In this document: positions 60,107-64,000 of the stretch, piece by piece | How the letters are laid out: each line of letters begins with the position of its first letter | Numbering within the stretch: the stretch's first letter is position 1 | From: Profundibacter amoris | Lineage (GTDB): Bacteria > Pseudomonadota > Alphaproteobacteria > Rhodobacterales > Rhodobacteraceae | Direction of reading: 5' to 3' | DNA length: 64,000 nt | NCBI RefSeq assembly: GCF_003544895.1 | Contig: NZ_CP032125.1 | Span: forward strand, 3,362,001 to 3,426,000 | Position numbers and translations under genes: made by a program | Notes under the pieces: model-generated | The model's database searches: none | What the model was told of the DNA's origin: nothing | What the model saw: the letters and a program-made list of their open reading frames with translations, nothing else

Positions 60107-62599
60107 CTAGTCCAGATTGCGCTCGATCTCTTCGCGCTCGAAGATTTCGATCACATCATCCGGGCGAATATCGTCGTAGGCTTCGAATGCCATACCGCAT
60201 TCCTGCCCCGACTGAACTTCGGCCACTTCATCCTTGAAGCGTTTCAGCGTTTTCAACGTGCCCTCGTGGATCACCACATTGTCACGCAGCAGGCGCACAC
60301 CGGCCGAACGACGGGCAACGCCTTCGGTCACGATACAACCAGCCACACGGCCAACGCCGGTTACCTTGAACACTTCTTGAATTTTCGCGTAGCCAATGAA
60401 GTTCTCGCGAATTTCGGCACTCAGCAGACCCGAGGCAGCGGCTTTCACGTCATCCACCAGATCATAGATGATCGAGTAATAGCGGATCTCGATCCCCTTC
60501 TGGTTTGCGGCCTTGCGGGCAGATGCATTGGCCCGCACGTTAAACCCGATCACCGGCGCACCCGATGCTTCGGCAAGGCCGATATCGGATTCGGTAATCG
60601 CGCCAACACCCGAATGCAGCACCCGAACACGCACTTCGTCATTGCCGATCTTGGCCATCGCCTGAACGATCGCCTCGGCAGAGCCTTGCACATCGGCCTT
60701 CACCAGAATTGGCATTTCGGCGACGTTCTCGTCTTCCTTGGCCTTTTCCATCAGCTGTTCCAGCGTCGTGGCAGCACCGGCAGCGGCGCGTTTTTCCTTG
60801 GCAGCGTGGGCGCGGAAATTGGCGATTTCGCGGGCCTGTGCCTCGGTTTCGACCACATCCAGAACGTCGCCGGCTTCGGGTGTGCCGTTCAGGCCCAACA
60901 CTTCGACCGGAACCGATGGGCCGGCTTCCTCGACACGTTCGCCCTGATCGTTGATCAGCGCACGAACGCGACCATATTGTTCACCGACAACAAAGATGTC
61001 GCCACGATGCAGCGTGCCGTTCTGAACCAGAACCGTTGCAACCGGGCCACGGCCCACGTCCAGCTTGGCCTCGATCACGGCGCCTGTGGCGGCGCGGTCG
61101 GGGTTGGCGTGCAGGTCCAGCAGTTCGGCTTGCAGGCTGATTGCCTCTAGCAGTTTATCCAGACCGGTGCCGTTGATGGCCGAAACCTCGACATCCAGAA
61201 CGTCGCCCGACATTTTCTCGACGATGACTTCGTGCTGCAACAGATCGGTGCGCACTTTGTCAGGGTCGGCATTCGGGCGGTCAATTTTGTTGATCGCCAC
61301 GATCATCGGCACACCGGCCGCTTTGGCGTGGTTAATCGCCTCGATCGTTTGCGGCATCACAGCGTCATCCGCCGCAACCACCAGCACAACAATATCCGTC
61401 ACCTGTGCCCCGCGGGCCCGCATCGACGTAAACGCCGCGTGGCCGGGTGTATCAAGGAACGTCAAAATCTGGCCATCATCGGTTTTCACCTGATAGGCGC
61501 CGATATGCTGGGTAATACCGCCCGCTTCGCCGGTTACCACCTTGGAGTGGCGGATAGCGTCCAGCAGGGATGTTTTACCGTGATCAACGTGACCCATCAC
61601 AGTAACGACCGGCGGACGTGGTTTCAGATCTTCGGGCTTGTCCTCGACGGCCTTGATCACATCTTCTACGTCAGCATCGGATACACGGCTGATCTTGTGG
61701 CCAAACTCTTCGACAATCAGCTCAGCGGTGTCTGCGTCAATGGACTGGTTTTGCGTAACCATCATGCCCATATTCATCAGCGATTTGACCACATCGGCGA
61801 CACGTTCGGCCATCCGGTTTGCCAGTTCCGAAACCACAATGGTTTCGGGCACTTTAACATCGCGGATCACTTTTTCATGCTCGACCGGACCGCCCATTGC
61901 CTTAAGGCGGGCGCGTTCCTGCTTGCGTTTCATCGCAGCCATCGAACGTTGGCGTCCACCGCCACCCGAAAGCGCCTGATTCAGCGTCAGCTTGCCCGAG
62001 CGGCGGCCATCATTGCGGGCCTTGCCACCCTTGTTCTGGCGGTCGCGGTCATAATCCTGTTTGCGCGGTGCAGCGGACGGTTTGCCAGCACCACCGCGTG
62101 GTGCGGCGGCGGCCGGATCAGCAGCAGGCGGTTGCGCTGCTGCTACCTTGGCGCGGGTCTCGGCTTCGGCAGCCTCGGTGCGCTTGCGCTCTTCTTCTTC
62201 GGCTTTGGCTTTCAAGCGGGCTTCGCGTTCCTGCTCTTCGCGTTCCTTGGCCTCGGCCTCGGCCTTGCGGCGGGCACGTTCAGCGGCACGGGCTTCATCT
62301 TCGGCATTGCGACGGGCCGTATCTTCGACCTCTTGCGCCTTGGCAAGTTTCAGCGCCTTCAGGCGACGTTCCATTTCCGCATCGGATATACCGGCGGGCC
62401 GTTTGGAAGGATCGCTTTTGATAACCTTGTTCTTGCCGCCCACAGTTGGCTTGCTCATGCCCGGCTTGGGCACGACAACGCGCTTGCGTTTGGTTTCCAC
62501 CACGACATTCTTGGTGCGCCCGTGGCTAAAGCTTTGCTTTACATTCCCGGGGCGGGCACCGCCGATGCCCAATGTCTTTTTGCCGTCATTCTCACTCAT
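60107..62599 (-). CDS. infB: Translation initiation factor IF-2
   Basis: IF-2 is the GTPase that brings initiator tRNA to the 30S subunit and promotes subunit joining. The 830-residue protein has a long charged N-terminal region ([20 protein letters not shown]) followed by the conserved core. The G-domain begins at about 330 with [20 protein letters not shown] (P-loop), [20 protein letters not shown] (G3) and [18 protein letters not shown] (G4). Domains II to IV follow, with [20 protein letters not shown] near residue 665. The start overlaps the YlxR gene by four bases, within the nusA-ylxR-infB operon. Confidence 0.97.
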   Translation of the reverse strand: MSENDGKKTLGIGGARPGNVKQSFSHGRTKNVVVETKRKRVVVPKPGMSKPTVGGKNKVIKSDPSKRPAGISDAEMERRLKALKLAKAQEVEDTARRNAEDEARAAERARRKAEAEAKEREEQEREARLKAKAEEEERKRTEAAEAETRAKVAAAQPPAADPAAAAPRGGAGKPSAAPRKQDYDRDRQNKGGKARNDGRRSGKLTLNQALSGGGGRQRSMAAMKRKQERARLKAMGGPVEHEKVIRDVKVPETIVVSELANRMAERVADVVKSLMNMGMMVTQNQSIDADTAELIVEEFGHKISRVSDADVEDVIKAVEDKPEDLKPRPPVVTVMGHVDHGKTSLLDAIRHSKVVTGEAGGITQHIGAYQVKTDDGQILTFLDTPGHAAFTSMRARGAQVTDIVVLVVAADDAVMPQTIEAINHAKAAGVPMIVAINKIDRPNADPDKVRTDLLQHEVIVEKMSGDVLDVEVSAINGTGLDKLLEAISLQAELLDLHANPDRAATGAVIEAKLDVGRGPVATVLVQNGTLHRGDIFVVGEQYGRVRALINDQGERVEEAGPSVPVEVLGLNGTPEAGDVLDVVETEAQAREIANFRAHAAKEKRAAAGAATTLEQLMEKAKEDENVAEMPILVKADVQGSAEAIVQAMAKIGNDEVRVRVLHSGVGAITESDIGLAEASGAPVIGFNVRANASARKAANQKGIEIRYYSIIYDLVDDVKAAASGLLSAEIRENFIGYAKIQEVFKVTGVGRVAGCIVTEGVARRSAGVRLLRDNVVIHEGTLKTLKRFKDEVAEVQSGQECGMAFEAYDDIRPDDVIEIFEREEIERNLD

Positions 62600-63228
62600 G
62601 TGGTCCTCAAACCCTTCTCGTCGGTGTTTTCACCAACATTTCCGCGCAAGCCTTTCAGCTTTGCTGCTTCCTCTACAACACGTTGTGTGAGTCCACCAGC
62701 CGCAAGCGCGCCATGTATCACATTTTCCCGTCCAAATGCCAAACCCAATTCGTTCGCGGTCAGAATCCCGATGAAAGTATCCTTTCCTTCGGGCGAGCGC
62801 AGCTTGGATTTGCCACGACCGGAACCGTCAACGGCCTGTATCAGCACCCTTGCACGTTCCGTCATCAGCCAGCCTTTGACCTTTTCATATCCGGTCACGG
62901 CGCCGCTGGCCTTGCGGGCCAGTGAAATCAGGTCAACGACCCGCTTTACCAGCCCTGTTTCAACCGCATCGACCAGATCATCGGGCACAGTCACCGCCTG
63001 TTTCGCACCCCGCGCAAAAAGACCCTTTTTAACGGCCTTTTCCAGCGTTGCGCGATCAGCAGTGACCCAAATGCCCCGACCGGGCAATTTTTCTAGCAGG
63101 TCCGGCACAATCACATTGTCCGGCCCGACCACAAAACGGATCAGGCCGGCCTTGGGCTGTGTCTCGCCAGTGACGATACAGCGCCGTTCGGCATCATCCC
63201 GAACCTTTTTGTGACCACCTCGTGCCAT
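62596..63228 (-). CDS. ylxR: YlxR-family RNA-binding protein (DUF448 plus L7Ae-like)
   Basis: A 210-residue cytosolic protein. The N-terminal DUF448/YlxR domain (about 12-90) has [20 protein letters not shown] and [20 protein letters not shown], with an RNA-binding surface expected. A second part (about 110-185) looks like an L7Ae-type domain ([20 protein letters not shown], then [20 protein letters not shown]). Its neighbours nusA and infB point to transcription, rRNA processing or ribosome roles. It overlaps infB by four bases and follows nusA after 25 bases. Confidence 0.93.
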   Translation of the reverse strand: MARGGHKKVRDDAERRCIVTGETQPKAGLIRFVVGPDNVIVPDLLEKLPGRGIWVTADRATLEKAVKKGLFARGAKQAVTVPDDLVDAVETGLVKRVVDLISLARKASGAVTGYEKVKGWLMTERARVLIQAVDGSGRGKSKLRSPEGKDTFIGILTANELGLAFGRENVIHGALAAGGLTQRVVEEAAKLKGLRGNVGENTDEKGLRTT

Positions 63229-63253
63229 TTTTCAAACCCTGAGGCCTGAAAAA

Positions 63254-64000
63254 TCAGACCCCGGCCTCCGCAGTTGTTTCACCGTCTTCGGTTTCTTCTT
63301 CGTCGCTTTCCAGATCAGCCGGATCAACCCAGCCCAACTGGATCCGCGCGGTCATCACCATGTTTTGCGCTTCTTCCAGCGAGACGTCGAATTTCTCCAG
63401 CACGCCTTCGTCTTTGACGCGCTCGCCATTAACCGTGGTCCAGCCGCCCGACAGTTCCCAGTCAGCGCAGGTTGCGAAATCTTCCAGCGTTTTCACGCCA
63501 TCCTCGCCCAGCGCTTCTAGCATTTGCGGGGTCAGACCCTCAAAAGCCACCAGACTGTCCTCGACGCCCAGTTCACGGGCATGCTCCATGGCCTTTTTGT
63601 TGGCTGCTTCCAGTTTGTCACGGGCGCGGGCCTGCAATTCGTTGGCGGTATCGTCGTCCACGCCATCAATCACCAGCAGTTCGTCGATTTCCACATAGGC
63701 AACCTCCTCGAGCGAGGTAAAGCCCTCGGCGACCAGAAGCTGCGCAAAGAATTCGTCCACATCCAGCGTTTCCATGAACAGTTGAGTGCGTTCAGAGAAT
63801 TCTTTCTGGCGGCGTTCGGATTCTTCGGCCTCGGTCAGGATGTCGATGTCCAGACCGGTCAGCTGGCTGGCCAGACGCACGTTCTGGCCACGGCGACCAA
63901 TTGCCAGCGACAGTTGTTCGTCCGGCACGACAACCTCGATCCGTTCGGCTTCCTCGTCCAGAACCACCTTGGAAACTTCGGCCGGTTGCAGCGCGTTCAC
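63254..64000 (-). CDS. nusA: Transcription factor NusA, 5' part cut by window edge
   Basis: The C-terminal 248 residues of NusA, which binds RNA polymerase and nascent RNA to control pausing, termination and antitermination. The visible part begins in the second KH domain ([20 protein letters not shown]) and [20 protein letters not shown]. Helix-hairpin-helix repeats of the C-terminal region follow ([20 protein letters not shown] and [20 protein letters not shown]), then an acidic tail ending [18 protein letters not shown]. The N-terminal and S1 domains lie beyond the window. It is first in the operon with ylxR and infB. Confidence 0.95.
   Translation of the reverse strand: MNALQPAEVSKVVLDEEAERIEVVVPDEQLSLAIGRRGQNVRLASQLTGLDIDILTEAEESERRQKEFSERTQLFMETLDVDEFFAQLLVAEGFTSLEEVAYVEIDELLVIDGVDDDTANELQARARDKLEAANKKAMEHARELGVEDSLVAFEGLTPQMLEALGEDGVKTLEDFATCADWELSGGWTTVNGERVKDEGVLEKFDVSLEEAQNMVMTARIQLGWVDPADLESDEEETEDGETTAEAGV

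Noticed and set aside
61232-63214. A 660-codon open frame on the plus strand
   Set aside because: It is antisense to infB and ylxR across their full length and its protein is a low-complexity mirror of their codon pattern. infB is certain.

Overview
The window reads as chromosomal DNA of an alphaproteobacterium of the order Rhodobacterales (Roseobacter-like). The basis is gene content and gene style: an aerobic cobalamin pathway with CobW/CobN behind a B12 riboswitch and CbtB/CbtA, a 1151-residue SMC, secA next to a parvulin-argJ-mutT run, dnaK-dnaJ, nusA-ylxR-infB, RTX-repeat secreted proteins and a KpsE/KpsT-type polysaccharide exporter. The species cannot be named from sequence alone. No rRNA, tRNA, CRISPR array, phage module or transposase gene was seen.

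Layout. (1) 1-3.6 kb: cobalamin genes: the end of cobH, a His-tailed CbiX and a small membrane protein on the minus strand, divergent from DUF1636 and cobD. (2) 3.6-8.9 kb: a lytic transglycosylase, a YbjN-type exported protein and smc. (3) 9.1-15.6 kb: a cobalamin riboswitch followed by cbtB, cbtA, cobW, a GNAT acetyltransferase and cobN. (4) 15.7-19.7 kb: an AT-richer four-gene block: two unrecognised cytosolic proteins, a phosphate-binding-protein/OmpA fusion and a secreted double-PilJ-domain protein, closed by a terminator. (5) 19.7-28.7 kb: a nicotinate-type catabolic cluster: molybdenum hydroxylase, 6-hydroxynicotinate reductase, UPF0280, two amino-acid-synthesis-family proteins, a MarR regulator and a convergent enamidase, with a small TA-flanked palindromic element between the last two. 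(6) 28.7-34.5 kb: a minus-strand operon of membrane Ser/Thr kinase, FHA protein, PP2C phosphatase and P-loop GTPase. (7) 34.8-35.8 kb: a lipoprotein and cobO. (8) 35.8-46.8 kb: surface polysaccharide synthesis and export plus two RTX-repeat proteins, with a second copy of the palindromic element. (9) 46.8-64 kb: mostly housekeeping (CAP-domain protein, dnaK, dnaJ, radC, secA, parvulin, argJ, mutT, infB, ylxR, nusA), with a second phosphate-binding/OmpA paralogue and its upstream partner.

How the parts may work together. The B12 genes span cobalt handling (CbtAB, CobW), cobalt insertion (CobN and CbiX) and late steps (CobO, CobD). The catabolic cluster encodes the first three reactions of the reductive nicotinate route known from Eubacterium barkeri; the later steps are not in the window. 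The kinase/FHA/PP2C/GTPase operon and the block at 15.7-19.7 kb converge on the catabolic cluster from either side and could be halves of one envelope-sensing locus; this is inference. It is the best candidate for an undescribed system here. The most concrete structural find is the palindromic element: in each copy it sits in a TA inside a stop codon, and its terminal G rebuilds a TAG stop.
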